Positions 17,873 to 27,153 of a stretch of 64,000 nt of DNA are shown one piece after another. The position numbers were made by a program, and so were the translations under genes. This stretch comes from Marinobacter sp. LQ44 (GTDB lineage: Bacteria > Pseudomonadota > Gammaproteobacteria > Pseudomonadales > Oleiphilaceae): assembly GCF_001447155.2 (NCBI RefSeq), contig NZ_CP014754.1, forward strand, positions 3,224,001 to 3,288,000. Direction: 5' to 3'. The notes beneath the pieces were generated by a model. It was not told the DNA's origin. It made no database searches and was given only the letters and a program-made list of their open reading frames with translations. Numbering within the stretch: the first letter of the stretch is position 1; each line of letters opens with the position of its first letter.

Positions 17873-17887
17873 GCACTAAAGTGGTGC
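17873..17887. promoter_or_regulatory. Candidate NtrC-binding site upstream of ntrB
   Basis: GCACTAAAGTGGTGC has the GCAC-N7-GTGC layout of NtrC enhancers. It sits just after the end of the DUF4124 gene and about 165-190 bp upstream of the ntrB -24/-12 candidate, which fits autoregulation of ntrBC. Confidence 0.6.
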
Positions 17888-17894
17888 GCAAATA

Positions 17895-18419
17895 TCAGTT
17901 CAGGCGCGAAGGTCGGTGAATGGTAAAGGTGATTGGCTGGCCGCTTTTCACCTGTATGCCTTCGCGATCCACGATGTGAACGCCCGCCTGATGGGTGCCC
18001 CGGTCAATATTGCGGACGGTGATGGAGCCTGAAGTGCTTTGGCCAACTGGCTGGCCGTCCAGGGTAACCTCATAGCGATGACCGCGCCGCAGGCTCGGGG
18101 TGCTGCGCACTTCAAAGGTGACGTCGCCGTTGCCACTGTGGAAGGCCTGATCGTTCTCAGGGGAGATCAGGGAAAGGCTCTCATAGGCTGCACCTTCGCG
18201 CTCCACTTCCTCAAGCAACTGTTCGGTTTCTCTCACCGCGTCAGGCTTTGGCAGTGTGATGGTGGTTACCGGTTTAACCTCGATTTCTTCCCCGCCCTGC
18301 ATGGGCTCGTCCGAGAAGGTTACATTGCCCTGGGCATCCACATGGCGGTAAACCTCTGCGTGGGCGGATGCGGTGGCCAGCAGTAACAAGCCGGTTGCGA
18401 GCGTGAGCGGTGCTTTCAT
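17895..18419 (-). CDS. DUF4124 domain-containing secreted protein
   Basis: A 174-residue protein beginning with a signal peptide (MKAPLTLATGLLLLATASAHA). The mature N-terminus EVYRHVDAQGNVTFSDEPM is the DUF4124 motif, followed by an acidic helical linker and an Ig-like/fibronectin-like C-terminal domain (TFEVRSTPSLRRGHRYEVTLDG to the end). It is probably periplasmic; no function is known for the family. The ATG at 18419 was chosen because it begins the signal peptide. It sits between glnA and ntrB, a position seen for DUF4124 genes in related bacteria. Confidence 0.82.
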   Translation of the reverse strand: MKAPLTLATGLLLLATASAHAEVYRHVDAQGNVTFSDEPMQGGEEIEVKPVTTITLPKPDAVRETEQLLEEVEREGAAYESLSLISPENDQAFHSGNGDVTFEVRSTPSLRRGHRYEVTLDGQPVGQSTSGSITVRNIDRGTHQAGVHIVDREGIQVKSGQPITFTIHRPSRLN

Positions 18420-18552
18420 GACAATAACCTGCGGTAGTGAACTGTCTCGATTATCGGCGGCGGGTGCAGGCATTTCAACGCCGGAGGGCGATCCCTTGGT
18501 TACATATCGTTAAGGGCGCGGGGTGTTTGGCGGGATTTGAGAAAAACGGCAC

Positions 18553-18580
18553 AAAAAAAGCCCCGCACGGGGCGGGGCTT
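18553..18580 (-). terminator. Intrinsic terminator downstream of glnA
   Basis: On the minus strand, GCCCCGC (18572-18578) and GCGGGGC (18560-18566) form a 7-bp GC stem followed by seven T. It lies about 40 bp beyond the glnA stop. Confidence 0.9.
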
Positions 18581-18618
18581 TCAGGCTTAAATGCTCTGCA
18601 CCTTATTGGTGCAGTGCA

Positions 18619-20022
18619 TTAGCAGGAGTAGTAAAGCTGGAACTCAACCGGGTGAGTGGTCATGTTCAGCTTCTCAACTTCACCGCGTTTCAGGTCAATG
18701 TAGCCTGCGATCATGTCTTCGGTGAACACGCCGCCACGGGTCAGGAACTCGTGGTCTGCTTCCAGGCAGTCCAGCGCTTCAGACAGTGTTTCGGCAACCT
18801 TCGGAATGTTCAGAGCCTCTTCCTTCGGCAGGTCATACAGATCCTTGTCCATGGCATCGCCAGGGTGGATCTTGTTCTGGATGCCGTCCAGGCCGGCCAT
18901 CATCAGCGCAGCGAAGGCCAGGTACGGGTTGGCTGCCGGGTCCGGGAAGCGCACTTCGATACGACGTGCTTTCGGGCTGTTTACGTACGGAATACGGATG
19001 GACGCGGAACGGTTACGCGCAGAGTAGGCCAGCATAACCGGAGCTTCGAAGCCCGGAACCAGACGCTTGTAGCTGTTGGTGGCCGGGTTGGTGAAGGCGT
19101 TGATGGCCTTGGCATGCTTGATCACACCACCAATGTAGTACAGGGCGGCTTCGCTCAGACCCGCATAGCTGTCGCCGGCGAACAGGTTCTTGCCGTCTTT
19201 GCTCAGGGACATGTGTACGTGCATACCGGAACCGTTGTCACCAACCACCGGCTTGGGCATGAAGGTGGCGGTTTTGCCGTAGGCGTGGGCCACGTTGTGT
19301 ACGCAGTACTTCAGGATCTGAACTTCGTCAGCCTTGCGGGTCAGGGTGTTGGCGCCTACGCCGATTTCACACTGGCCAGCGGTACCCACTTCGTGGTGGT
19401 GTACTTCAATTTCCAGTCCCATGGACTCCATGGCGGCACACATGGCACCACGCAGGTCGTGCAGGCTGTCGACCGGCGGAACCGGGAAGTAGCCGCCTTT
19501 CACGCCTGGGCGGTGGCCGATGTTGTTGCGATCGAAGTCTTCGCCGGAAACCCAGGCCGCTTCTTCGGAGTGGATGTGGTAAGACGCACCTTGCATGTCC
19601 ACATTCCATTTAACGGAGTCGAACACGAAGAACTCGGGCTCCGGGCCAAACAGCGCGCCATCGGCGATGCCGGTGGACTTCAGGTATTCTTCGGCACGAC
19701 GGGCAACAGAGCGGGGATCGCGCTCATAACCCTGCATGGTAGACGGCTCTACAATGTTGCAGGTGATGTTGACAGTGGTTTCTTCGGTGAACGGATCCAG
19801 TACGGCGGTCTCGTCGTCCGGCATCAGGATCATGTCGGATTCGTTGATACCTTTCCAGCCAGCAATAGAGGAGCCGTCAAACATTTTGCCGTCAGCAAAG
19901 AAATCTTCATCGGCTTCGGTGGCGGGCAGGGTGACGTGCTGCTCTTTTCCGCGGCTGTCGGTGAAGCGCAGGTCAATCCATTTCACTTCGTGTTCTTTGA
20001 TCAAATCAATCGTCTTGGACAT
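18619..20022 (-). CDS. glnA: Glutamine synthetase, type I
   Basis: A 467-residue GlnA, one residue short of the usual 468. It joins ammonia and glutamate at the cost of ATP as a dodecamer in the cytoplasm. The beta-grasp N-terminus ([20 protein letters not shown]) and the signatures [37 protein letters not shown] and [10 protein letters not shown] are visible. The adenylylation tyrosine lies in [17 protein letters not shown] (near residue 396), so it is a substrate for GlnE, which is encoded at 29602-32508. A well-formed sigma-54 promoter and NtrC sites lie upstream, and a strong terminator downstream. Confidence 0.98.
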   Translation of the reverse strand: MSKTIDLIKEHEVKWIDLRFTDSRGKEQHVTLPATEADEDFFADGKMFDGSSIAGWKGINESDMILMPDDETAVLDPFTEETTVNITCNIVEPSTMQGYERDPRSVARRAEEYLKSTGIADGALFGPEPEFFVFDSVKWNVDMQGASYHIHSEEAAWVSGEDFDRNNIGHRPGVKGGYFPVPPVDSLHDLRGAMCAAMESMGLEIEVHHHEVGTAGQCEIGVGANTLTRKADEVQILKYCVHNVAHAYGKTATFMPKPVVGDNGSGMHVHMSLSKDGKNLFAGDSYAGLSEAALYYIGGVIKHAKAINAFTNPATNSYKRLVPGFEAPVMLAYSARNRSASIRIPYVNSPKARRIEVRFPDPAANPYLAFAALMMAGLDGIQNKIHPGDAMDKDLYDLPKEEALNIPKVAETLSEALDCLEADHEFLTRGGVFTEDMIAGYIDLKRGEVEKLNMTTHPVEFQLYYSC

Positions 20023-20156
20023 TGTGCATGCTCCGTAGTGATGTCGTGTTCGTTATGCCGGATCGTTCAGCGGGCTGAAGCCCGATCTTTTTCAGGTCAG
20101 GGCAGCTTAACAGAAGCTGTTGGCTCTTACCTTTCAATTACGGCTGCACAAGTATA

Positions 20157-20172
20157 AGCAAGGGGCTTGCCA
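20157..20172 (-). promoter_or_regulatory. Sigma-54 (-24/-12) promoter of glnA
   Basis: On the minus strand, TGGCAAGCCCCTTGCT differs from consensus TGGCACG-N4-TTGCT at one position. The transcript would start near 20146, giving a leader of about 125 nt before the glnA ATG. Confidence 0.85.
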
Positions 20173-20257
20173 GTTTTTCGGTTTTGCGCCAGAACAGCGC
20201 AGCGGCAAGGCTTTGGGGCGATTCTGGCGCACCGGAGTGCAGCTTACAGGCATTGGT

Positions 20258-20287
20258 TGCACTGAATGTGTGCACTTTATTGGTGCA
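20258..20287. promoter_or_regulatory. Two overlapping NtrC-binding sites upstream of glnA
   Basis: GCACTTTATTGGTGC (20272-20286) fits the NtrC consensus closely. A second palindrome, TGCACTGAATGTGTGCA (20258-20274), overlaps it. They lie about 90-120 bp upstream of the sigma-54 promoter, a usual enhancer distance. The 391-bp glnA-typA intergenic region holds these sites and otherwise shows nothing I recognise. Confidence 0.8.
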
Positions 20288-20413
20288 TTGATTCTTATCC
20301 TGCCTGATAACGGTGCATTAGCCGATTGGTTACATATTAGGCACTATTCTTCATATTATCGACATGGACTTTTCTATATACTGCTCGCCGCTAAATTCTG
20401 CAGGATACCCGTT

Positions 20414-22225
20414 GTGATTGATAAGCTTAGAAACGTTGCCATTATTGCCCACGTTGACCACGGTAAAACCACCCTGGTTGACCAATTGTTGCGCCAGTCT
20501 GGAACTTTGGACCGTAAAGAGCTCGAAAACGAGCGCGTTATGGACTCCAACGACCAGGAAAAAGAGCGTGGCATCACCATTCTGGCGAAGAATACCGCGC
20601 TGAAATGGAAAGACTACGACATCAACATCGTGGACACCCCGGGGCACGCGGATTTTGGTGGCGAAGTTGAGCGAGTCATGAGCATGGTAGACAGTGTGCT
20701 GTTGGTGGTGGATTCCATTGATGGCCCGATGCCGCAGACCCGTTTTGTAACCCAGAAGGCGTTTGCCGCTGGCCTGCGCCCGATCGTGGTGGTTAACAAG
20801 ATTGACCGCCCCGGCGCGCGCCCGGACTGGGTGGTGGATCAGGTATTTGACCTGTTCGATAACCTTGGTGCCACCGACGAGCAGTTGGACTTCCCGATTG
20901 TTTACGCCAGTGCCCTGAACGGCATTGCCGGCATGGAGCATGAAAACCTGGACGACAACATGGATGCCGTATTCCAGGCGATTGTCGACCATGTGCCCGC
21001 GCCTTCCGTAGATCTGGACGGCCCGTTCCAGATGCAGATTTCCCAGTTGGACTACAACAGCTTCCTGGGCGTGATCGGTATCGGCCGCATTATGCGTGGC
21101 AAGGTCAGAACCAACACTCCGGTGGTGGCTGTTGGTGCCGATGGCAAGAAGCGTAATGGTCGTATCCTGAAAATCATGGGCCACTCCGGTCTGCAGCGTG
21201 TGGAAGTTGAAGAAGCGCAGGCTGGCGACATTGTGTGCGTGAGTGGTCTGGATCAGCTGTACATCTCTGATACCTTATGCGATCCCGCCAATGTTGAGGC
21301 ACTGCCGGCGCTGACCGTTGACGAACCCACGGTATCCATGACCTTCCAGGTCAACGATTCACCGTTTGCTGGCAAAGAAGGCAAGTACGTGACCAGCCGT
21401 AACATCAAGGAACGTCTGGAAAAAGAACTGCTGCACAACGTGGCGCTGCGGGTAGAAGAAGGGGACTCTGCCGACAAGTTCAAGGTCTCCGGCCGGGGTG
21501 AGCTGCACCTGTCCGTATTGATCGAGAACATGCGCCGTGAGAACTTCGAGTTGGCCGTGGGCCGCCCGGAGGTTGTGATCAAGGAGATCGATGGCGTCAA
21601 GCAAGAGCCTTACGAGAACGTGATCATTGACATTGAAGAGCAGCACCAGGGTTCCATTATGGAACAGATGGGACTGCGCAAGGGCGACATGACCAACATG
21701 ATCCCGGATGGCAAGGGTCGTATCCGCCTGGAATACACCATTCCCGCCCGTGGCCTGATTGGTTTCCGGAATACCTTCCTGACCATGACATCAGGCACCG
21801 GCATTCTGACGTCTACCTTCAGCCATTATGGCCCGGTGAAGATGGGTGATGTAACCAGCCGCCAGAACGGTGTCATCGTTTCCATGGCGACCGGCACAGC
21901 GCTGACCTACTCGCTGGAAACCCTGCAGAGCCGTGGCAAACTGTTCCTCGACCCGGGCCAGGAGATCTATGAAGGCCAGCTGTGTGGTATTCACAGTCGC
22001 GACAACGACCTGGTGGTTAACCCTACCAAGGGCAAGAAGCTGGACAACATGCGTGCTTCCGGTAAAGACGAAGTGATCGGCCTGGTGCCGCCCATCAAGT
22101 TCACCCTGGAGCAGGCGCTGGAGTTCATTGATGACGACGAACTGGTAGAGGTAACGCCCAAGTCGATCCGTCTGCGCAAGAAACTGCTGACCGAGAACGA
22201 GCGTAAGCGCGCCGGTAAGAAGTAA
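20414..22225 (+). CDS. typA: TypA/BipA ribosome-associated GTPase
   Basis: A 603-residue translational GTPase of the EF-G family, which acts on the ribosome in 50S assembly and stress adaptation. G1 AHVDHGKTT is at residues 11-19, then [15 protein letters not shown] (G3) and [12 protein letters not shown] (G4), followed by EF-G domains II, III and V and the BipA-specific C-terminal domain. The start is GTG 20414 with AGGA eight bases upstream; it gives the standard N-terminus ([16 protein letters not shown]) and length. It is divergent from glnA. Confidence 0.96.
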   Translation: MIDKLRNVAIIAHVDHGKTTLVDQLLRQSGTLDRKELENERVMDSNDQEKERGITILAKNTALKWKDYDINIVDTPGHADFGGEVERVMSMVDSVLLVVDSIDGPMPQTRFVTQKAFAAGLRPIVVVNKIDRPGARPDWVVDQVFDLFDNLGATDEQLDFPIVYASALNGIAGMEHENLDDNMDAVFQAIVDHVPAPSVDLDGPFQMQISQLDYNSFLGVIGIGRIMRGKVRTNTPVVAVGADGKKRNGRILKIMGHSGLQRVEVEEAQAGDIVCVSGLDQLYISDTLCDPANVEALPALTVDEPTVSMTFQVNDSPFAGKEGKYVTSRNIKERLEKELLHNVALRVEEGDSADKFKVSGRGELHLSVLIENMRRENFELAVGRPEVVIKEIDGVKQEPYENVIIDIEEQHQGSIMEQMGLRKGDMTNMIPDGKGRIRLEYTIPARGLIGFRNTFLTMTSGTGILTSTFSHYGPVKMGDVTSRQNGVIVSMATGTALTYSLETLQSRGKLFLDPGQEIYEGQLCGIHSRDNDLVVNPTKGKKLDNMRASGKDEVIGLVPPIKFTLEQALEFIDDDELVEVTPKSIRLRKKLLTENERKRAGKK

Positions 22226-22236
22226 GATTAGTATTG

Positions 22237-22262
22237 AATGGCCAGGGACGGCCATTGCTTTC
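22237..22262 (+). terminator. Possible weak terminator after typA
   Basis: AATGGCC (22237-22243) pairs with GGCCATT (22250-22256) around a 6-nt loop. It is followed by a mixed GCTTTCTCCCC rather than a clean T-run. Confidence 0.45.
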
Positions 22263-22311
22263 TCCCCTTAAATCTCAGCTAGACTACCGTTATCCCTAAA
22301 CGGAGTTCGTC

Positions 22312-23274
22312 ATGCTGAGCCTGTATCCTGAAATCCAGCCCTACGCTCGTCACCACCTCGCGGTGGAAGAGCCTCATGAGCTTTACCTGGAGGAGTCCGG
22401 CAATCCGGAGGGTATTCCTGTGTTAGTGGTCCATGGGGGCCCGGGTGGTGGCTGTGAGGATAATCACCGGCGATATTTTGATGCTGAACGCTTCCGGATC
22501 ATTCTGATGGACCAGCGCGGGGCAGGGCGATCCACGCCGCTTGCGGAACTGGAAGGCAATAGCACAGACAAGCTGGTGGACGACATGGAAACCGTTCGCC
22601 AGTTTCTGGGCATTGATCGCTGGCTGCTGTTTGGCGGCAGCTGGGGCTCCACCCTCAGCCTGGTGTATGCTCAGGCCTACCCGGAGCGGGTCACCGGGCT
22701 GGTACTCCGTGGCATTTTTCTGTGCCGGCCCAAGGATATCCATTGGTTCTATCAGGAAGGCGCCAGCCGAGTGTTTCCGGACTACTGGCAGGATTTCGTG
22801 TCACCCATCCCGGAAGTGGAGCGTGATGATCTGGTGCCGGCCTATTACCGCAGGCTTACCAGCCCCAACGAGCTTGAGCAGATTCAGGCGGCCAAGGCCT
22901 GGTCAGTCTGGGAAGGGCGTTGCGCCACCTTGCATCCCAATCCTCGGGTTGTTGAACGCTTCGCGCACCCACATGTTGCGATTGCTCTGGCAAGGATTGA
23001 ATGCCATTACTTTGTGAACCAGGCGTTTTTAACGCCGGACCAGATCGTGCGAAATGCCGCGCGGCTTTCCGGAATACCCGGTGTGATCGTCCATGGCCGC
23101 TACGATATGGTGTGTCCGCTGGATAACGCCCTGGCGCTCAGTCTGGCCTGGCCAGAAGCAGACCTGCGTATTATCCGCGATGCGGGGCATTCCGCGTCTG
23201 AACCTGCCATTGTCGATGCACTGATTCGGGCCGTTGAGGATGTGGTGTCACAAACTGACTCGCCCGCCGGGTGA
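22312..23274 (+). CDS. pip: Proline iminopeptidase
   Basis: A 320-residue alpha/beta hydrolase of peptidase family S33, which removes N-terminal proline from peptides in the cytoplasm. The oxyanion-hole segment HGGPGGG is at 41-47 and the nucleophile elbow GGSWGS at 108-113 (Ser110). The acid (GRYDMVCPL) and His (DAGHSASEP) lie in the C-terminal part. The DQRGAGRSTP motif typical of the family is present. The length matches known Pip enzymes. It follows typA on the same strand but is probably a separate unit. Confidence 0.94.
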   Translation: MLSLYPEIQPYARHHLAVEEPHELYLEESGNPEGIPVLVVHGGPGGGCEDNHRRYFDAERFRIILMDQRGAGRSTPLAELEGNSTDKLVDDMETVRQFLGIDRWLLFGGSWGSTLSLVYAQAYPERVTGLVLRGIFLCRPKDIHWFYQEGASRVFPDYWQDFVSPIPEVERDDLVPAYYRRLTSPNELEQIQAAKAWSVWEGRCATLHPNPRVVERFAHPHVAIALARIECHYFVNQAFLTPDQIVRNAARLSGIPGVIVHGRYDMVCPLDNALALSLAWPEADLRIIRDAGHSASEPAIVDALIRAVEDVVSQTDSPAG

Positions 23275-23302
23275 CTGGATTATCTTTTCTTGATCTGAGG
23301 GG

Positions 23303-23331
23303 TTGCGGCCGGTGTTGCGCGCCGATACACT
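23303..23331 (+). promoter_or_regulatory. Candidate sigma-70 promoter of dtd
   Basis: TTGCGG (23303-23308) and TACACT (23326-23331) are separated by 17 bp. The dtd start lies 50 bp downstream. Confidence 0.45.
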
Positions 23332-23380
23332 CTCGACGTTTCTGATTTTTAACCCTCGAAGTTGTTGCTCAAGGGATTGA

Positions 23381-23836
23381 ATGAAAGGGCTTATCCAGCG
23401 AGTATCGGAAGCTAGTGTGACGGTTGATGGCCGCGAAATTGCCAGCATTGGCAAAGGGCTTCTGTTGCTGCTGGGCGTTGAAAGGGACGACTCACCCAGT
23501 GAGGCAAAGGAACTGTGCCGAAAAATTCTCTCATACCGGGTTTTTCCCGACGAGCAGGGCCGTATGAACGTTAATGTTCAAGACGCCGGCGGCTCCATCC
23601 TTGTTGTTCCCCAGTTTACGCTTGCTGCCGATACCAGTTCAGGTACCCGGCCGGGTTTTTCCCTGGCCGCTGCACCAGAACTGGCGAATTCGTTGTATCA
23701 CGACTTCCTGAACATTACCCGTAATCAAATGGGGCGCGAGCGTGTAGAAGGTGGAGAGTTCGGTGCAGATATGAAAGTGGCTCTGCTCAATGACGGGCCG
23801 GTCACTTTCTTGTTGGAGGTCTCGCGCAAACATTAA
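23381..23836 (+). CDS. dtd: D-aminoacyl-tRNA deacylase
   Basis: A 151-residue enzyme that hydrolyses D-aminoacyl-tRNA and mischarged glycyl-tRNA(Ala), recycling tRNA. The N-terminus MKGLIQRVSEASVTVDG is typical. The catalytic region reads VVPQFTLAAD, where the family usually has SQFTL, and the Gly-Pro motif that selects substrate chirality is present in NDGPVTFLLE. The length is close to the usual 145 residues. It stands alone downstream of pip. Confidence 0.95.
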   Translation: MKGLIQRVSEASVTVDGREIASIGKGLLLLLGVERDDSPSEAKELCRKILSYRVFPDEQGRMNVNVQDAGGSILVVPQFTLAADTSSGTRPGFSLAAAPELANSLYHDFLNITRNQMGRERVEGGEFGADMKVALLNDGPVTFLLEVSRKH

Positions 23837-24326
23837 TGCCCCGAAATGTTGCGCGCCCCATCTATGTGCGCGTTTCTGGTGCTGCGTTGTCGGGCGTATG
23901 ATCTAAGGAGATGTTGTAATGCAGTGTGGTTCAAGTTAACGGTATGTTTTAAATGATAAAAAGCTATTTTGGCCTCGAATTTGGACAGTTTGCATGTTGG
24001 GAGTTGGATAGCTTTCAAGCATAAAGGGTTGCCTTGTAGGCACCAAAAAGGCTAAAAACCGGTTGTTAAAAATTTGCAAAAATACATCCTTTGTATTAAA
24101 AAAAGGACCATCACTAAGAGCTTTAAGAAAAGCTGTTAAGTGGTTGAGATGTAAGGCTCAGCTTGACGGCTTGAGTCATATAAAAAGAAAAAATGTCGTG
24201 TCCCGCAGGATATAAATGGGAGGCGATCAGGAGTCCGGCAAGCGCAGCTCCGGCTGTTTTTGCCAGCAAAAATCGGGATTTAGAACCCGTCGAAAACCTG
24301 AGTTAACTCAAAAAGGAAGACGCAAC
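23837..24326. other. Long AT-rich intergenic region upstream of the porin
   Basis: About 490 bp without a credible gene. It is clearly more AT-rich than its neighbours, with several A-tracts (for example around 24060-24130), as expected for a curved, strongly regulated porin promoter region. I could not pick a convincing -35/-10 pair. A GGAAG ribosome site ends it at 24315-24319. No RNA gene or repeat was recognised. Confidence 0.5.
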
Positions 24327-25340
24327 ATGAAAAAAACTATCCTTGCTTCTGCTATCGCAGCTGCAACCTTCTCTGGCGCTGCTCTGGCACAGGAAAGCAA
24401 CCTGCCGACCGTATACGGTAACATTCAGTATGTTCTGAACCACGACAATGTTGACGGTGGCGGTTCTTCTGTTGAGCATCGCGACAACGGTTCGACGCTC
24501 GGTGTGATGCATGACCATGAAATCGCTCCTGGTCTGACTGGTTTCTTCAAGGTCGAAATCGACCGTCTTGGCGCTGACGACATCAATAGTGCGAACGATC
24601 CAGAAGGTCGTTTCCGTATTGATGAAGCGTACATCGGTGTTAAGGGTGAGAACTTCGGCCAGCTCTGGGTTGGTACCGACGACACAATTTACGAGCTAGC
24701 CGTAACAGAGATTTCAGAATTTTACGAAGTCGCACTGCTGAACCAGGCGGTGAGTTATGACACAGGCGAGGGTGACATGGTTCAATACCTGTCTCCTAAT
24801 TTCGGTGGATTGACTATCGGCGCCGCTGTCCAGGTCAACGGTGACGATGAGTTTGGCAAGAAGTCTTACCCATGGCAGCTGGCTGCTATGTACGAGGTTG
24901 ATGCCCTTGAGCTGGCGTTCGCTGTTGACTCAAACGACGGTGGCCGCGCTTATAATCGCATAAGCACCGTTCCCAGCGAAAACAATGAGAACACCTACGG
25001 TGTGCGCGCCAGCTACAACCTAGACAACCTGCGTCTGACCGGCGAATTCCACACCCGTAAAGATGTGTCCGACACCTTTGGTGTGATGGGTATTTATACT
25101 CTAGGCAAGAACCAGTTTGCTTTGTCTTATGAGCTGACTCAGTACGACGACAATTTCAGCGACGCGCAGTTTGCTGACAAAGACATCGACACTGTGACAC
25201 TACAAGCGCTGCACAACCTGTCTGACCACATGTATGTCTACTTCGAGGGCTACCTCGGTGGCGGCGATGACGGCGTATACGGCGTTGCTAACAAGAGTGA
25301 GCGTTCACTCGCTTCCGTTGGTGCTGTTTACTACTTCTGA
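24327..25340 (+). CDS. Gram-negative general porin
   Basis: A 337-residue outer-membrane porin. The signal peptide MKKTILASAIAAATFSGAALA is cleaved before QESNLPTVYGNIQY. The mature protein shows short alternating beta strands, acidic turns, the family stretch FRIDEAYIGVKGENFGQLWVGTDD near residues 90-115, and a terminal Phe (VGAVYYF) used for BAM recognition. The ATG at 24327 follows AAGGAAG. It probably forms a trimeric 16-strand pore; specificity cannot be read. A strong terminator follows. Confidence 0.9.
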   Translation: MKKTILASAIAAATFSGAALAQESNLPTVYGNIQYVLNHDNVDGGGSSVEHRDNGSTLGVMHDHEIAPGLTGFFKVEIDRLGADDINSANDPEGRFRIDEAYIGVKGENFGQLWVGTDDTIYELAVTEISEFYEVALLNQAVSYDTGEGDMVQYLSPNFGGLTIGAAVQVNGDDEFGKKSYPWQLAAMYEVDALELAFAVDSNDGGRAYNRISTVPSENNENTYGVRASYNLDNLRLTGEFHTRKDVSDTFGVMGIYTLGKNQFALSYELTQYDDNFSDAQFADKDIDTVTLQALHNLSDHMYVYFEGYLGGGDDGVYGVANKSERSLASVGAVYYF

Positions 25341-25370
25341 TCAGCAAACCTGCTAATCAAGTAGTCTCGA

Positions 25371-25400
25371 AAACCGGTGGCTCAGGTCACCGGTTTTTTT
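25371..25400 (+). terminator. Intrinsic terminator after the porin
   Basis: AAACCGGTG (25371-25379) pairs with CACCGGTTT (25388-25396), and the T-run continues to 25400. Confidence 0.9.
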
Positions 25401-25433
25401 GTATATTTAGGGGCCTGTTATTGGGAGTCTGCC

Positions 25434-26291
25434 ATGGAAGTCGAACTTGAAATCAAACTGACTCTATCGGAACGGGCGCAGGCAAAAGCCCTCCAGTGGT
25501 TGCTTGCGCAGCCTGAGGCCAGTCGCGGTGGTCAGAAGGATTTGATGAATCGCTACTACGATACGCCGGACGCAGCGCTTAACAGGGCCAGGGCGGCACT
25601 TCGGGTGAGACAATCTGGAGATCGCTACATCCAGACTCTGAAAACTCAGGGCGAGTTTGTTGATGGTGCCCATCGCCGTCAGGAATGGGAATGGCCGCTG
25701 CCGGGGCCTGAGCTTGACCTGTCATTGCTTGAAGACACGCCATTAAAGCAAAAGCTGGATCTGCAGAAACTCCAAGTGGCCTTCGAAACCAACTTCTCCA
25801 GGCAGGTGGTGATGCTTGAAACTGCGGACGCACTTGTTGAAGTTGCCGTCGATTTTGGCGAGGTCGTCGGGGGTGGGAGGTCTCGTCCCTTGTGCGAGGT
25901 GGAGTTTGAGCTGAAGTCCGGAAACTCGTCACTGCTGTTGAGCTGGGCCAAGGCACTTGCTGTTGAGGTGCCGGTTTTACTGAACCTGATCAGTAAGGCG
26001 GAGCAGGGCTACTATCTTGCGGGTATTACCGGCAGAGAAACACGGGTGGCAGAAGATGGAGAGTGTGCGCGCGGGTTCCTGCGGGCGTTGAGTGACTCCT
26101 GGCTCACAGGGGCTGTGCTGGCATTGCCGGAAGACTGTTTCAGACAATTAACTCAGAAATCCACGGAGTCAGGATGTCATGCTACATGGCGCGAGGTAGA
26201 GGGCTTTCTGAAATCGGGATGCAACACCCGAGATCTGCTTGATCATGTGCCGCGCCTGGGTTTCCTCCAGTTGGCCTTGGCGGAAGGCTGA
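25434..26291 (+). CDS. CYTH domain protein, probable inorganic triphosphatase
   Basis: A 285-residue protein starting MEVELEIKLTL, which contains the ExExK signature of the CYTH (CyaB/thiamine triphosphatase) tunnel fold. Further basic and acidic tunnel residues appear in RARAALRVRQ, YIQTLKTQG and CEVEFELKSG. The CYTH part covers about residues 1-200; the last 85 are helical and too short for a full CHAD domain, unlike E. coli YgiF. The start has GGGAG upstream, just after the porin terminator. The activity (triphosphate hydrolysis) is inferred from the family. Confidence 0.85.
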   Translation: MEVELEIKLTLSERAQAKALQWLLAQPEASRGGQKDLMNRYYDTPDAALNRARAALRVRQSGDRYIQTLKTQGEFVDGAHRRQEWEWPLPGPELDLSLLEDTPLKQKLDLQKLQVAFETNFSRQVVMLETADALVEVAVDFGEVVGGGRSRPLCEVEFELKSGNSSLLLSWAKALAVEVPVLLNLISKAEQGYYLAGITGRETRVAEDGECARGFLRALSDSWLTGAVLALPEDCFRQLTQKSTESGCHATWREVEGFLKSGCNTRDLLDHVPRLGFLQLALAEG

Positions 26292-26301
26292 CGGTGCACA
26301 G

Positions 26302-26327
26302 AAAAAAGGGGCCGGATAACCGACCCC
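26302..26327 (-). terminator. Intrinsic terminator downstream of torF
   Basis: On the minus strand, GGGGTCGG and CCGGCCCC pair around TTAT, with one G-T wobble, followed by six T. Confidence 0.85.
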
Positions 26328-26367
26328 TCTCTGCACTACTGCCTGTGTTATCCGGGCAGATAACGTG

Positions 26368-27096
26368 TCAGAACGATTTGGTCCAGCCTACCCAAACCTG
26401 CGGTTTGTCAGCGCGTGGGCTGCCGAAGGGAGAGTCGCTTTTGCTGATGTCCGCGTAATCGACGTTAAGGCTGAACTCGCCCAATTCGCTCGCATCCTTT
26501 GCAAGGCTGGCTGAGTAGTGTACGTAACTGGCATCTTCAAAGCCGGCCTTACCATCAACATCGAAATCATAGTAGCCAACGGTGAAAGACGCTGCGAAAT
26601 CGTTCGCCAGTGGGAGCGAGGCAGAGCCGTAGTAGTAGATGTCGCCCTCATCGAAAACGTCTTCCTGGTTTTCGCTATGAGCAGTGTATGCTACACCGAC
26701 GGCGAAGTTACCCAGCCCGATCTCGCCATAAATTTCACCGAAATCGATGTTTTCCGGGGCATCGGTGTAGGCGTAGTAGATGTAGCCGACATCATACGCG
26801 ATGCCCTCCACGTCGCCCGCGAAGCCAAAGTAGAGATCCAGTTCGTGCGTGGCCTCGTCTCCAAAGTCTATCGTGGAAACCCATGTTCCGGCGTAAAGCC
26901 CGCTTGCGTCCTCGTAGTCAACGCCGCCCTGAATAGCGGAGGCACCTTCCGTCTGGGTGAGGCCCCGGAACATGTAGTTGCTCACGGCACCAATATTTGC
27001 AGACAATTCTGCGTGGGCGATACTTGGCACGGCCAGCGTCCCGAGCAGGGAAGCAGTGAGTACCGAAGCAGTCAGGTTGTATGCGTTGCGTTTCAT
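26368..27096 (-). CDS. TorF-family putative outer-membrane porin
   Basis: A 242-residue protein with a signal peptide ending at SIAHA (about residue 29) and a mature sequence ELSANIGAVSNYMFRGLTQTEG, the start of the TorF/Gcw_chp family. The rest is rich in aromatic beta strands (LDLYFGFAG, YYYGSASLPLA, VHYSASLAKDA) and ends with KSF. It is likely an outer-membrane beta barrel; no substrate is known. Related genes are often found with nitrogen-regulated transporters, and a sigma-54-like promoter lies upstream here, so it may be expressed under nitrogen limitation. Confidence 0.85.
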   Translation of the reverse strand: MKRNAYNLTASVLTASLLGTLAVPSIAHAELSANIGAVSNYMFRGLTQTEGASAIQGGVDYEDASGLYAGTWVSTIDFGDEATHELDLYFGFAGDVEGIAYDVGYIYYAYTDAPENIDFGEIYGEIGLGNFAVGVAYTAHSENQEDVFDEGDIYYYGSASLPLANDFAASFTVGYYDFDVDGKAGFEDASYVHYSASLAKDASELGEFSLNVDYADISKSDSPFGSPRADKPQVWVGWTKSF

Positions 27097-27137
27097 CGGA
27101 TACCTCTTGGATCGATTGTTTAACTCACGGTTGACTA

Positions 27138-27153
27138 AGCACAGTCGATGCCA
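27138..27153 (-). promoter_or_regulatory. Candidate sigma-54 promoter of torF
   Basis: On the minus strand, TGGCATCGACTGTGCT keeps GG and GC ten bases apart and matches TGGCACG-N4-TTGCT with three mismatches. The start site near 27127 would give a leader of about 30 nt. Possible enhancer half-sites (TGCACCA repeats and a GCACCAC/GTGGTGC palindrome) lie at 27258-27285, although their spacing is not canonical. Confidence 0.5.

Noticed and set aside
18652..20157. A 501-codon open frame antisense to glnA
   Set aside because: It mirrors the glnA codons on the other strand, has no recognisable domain and runs into the promoter region. It is a by-product of GC-rich codon use.
23900..23940. Tiny frame with AAGGAG upstream in the dtd-porin gap
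   Set aside because: The candidate frames are fewer than ten codons and show no leader-peptide features or attenuator.
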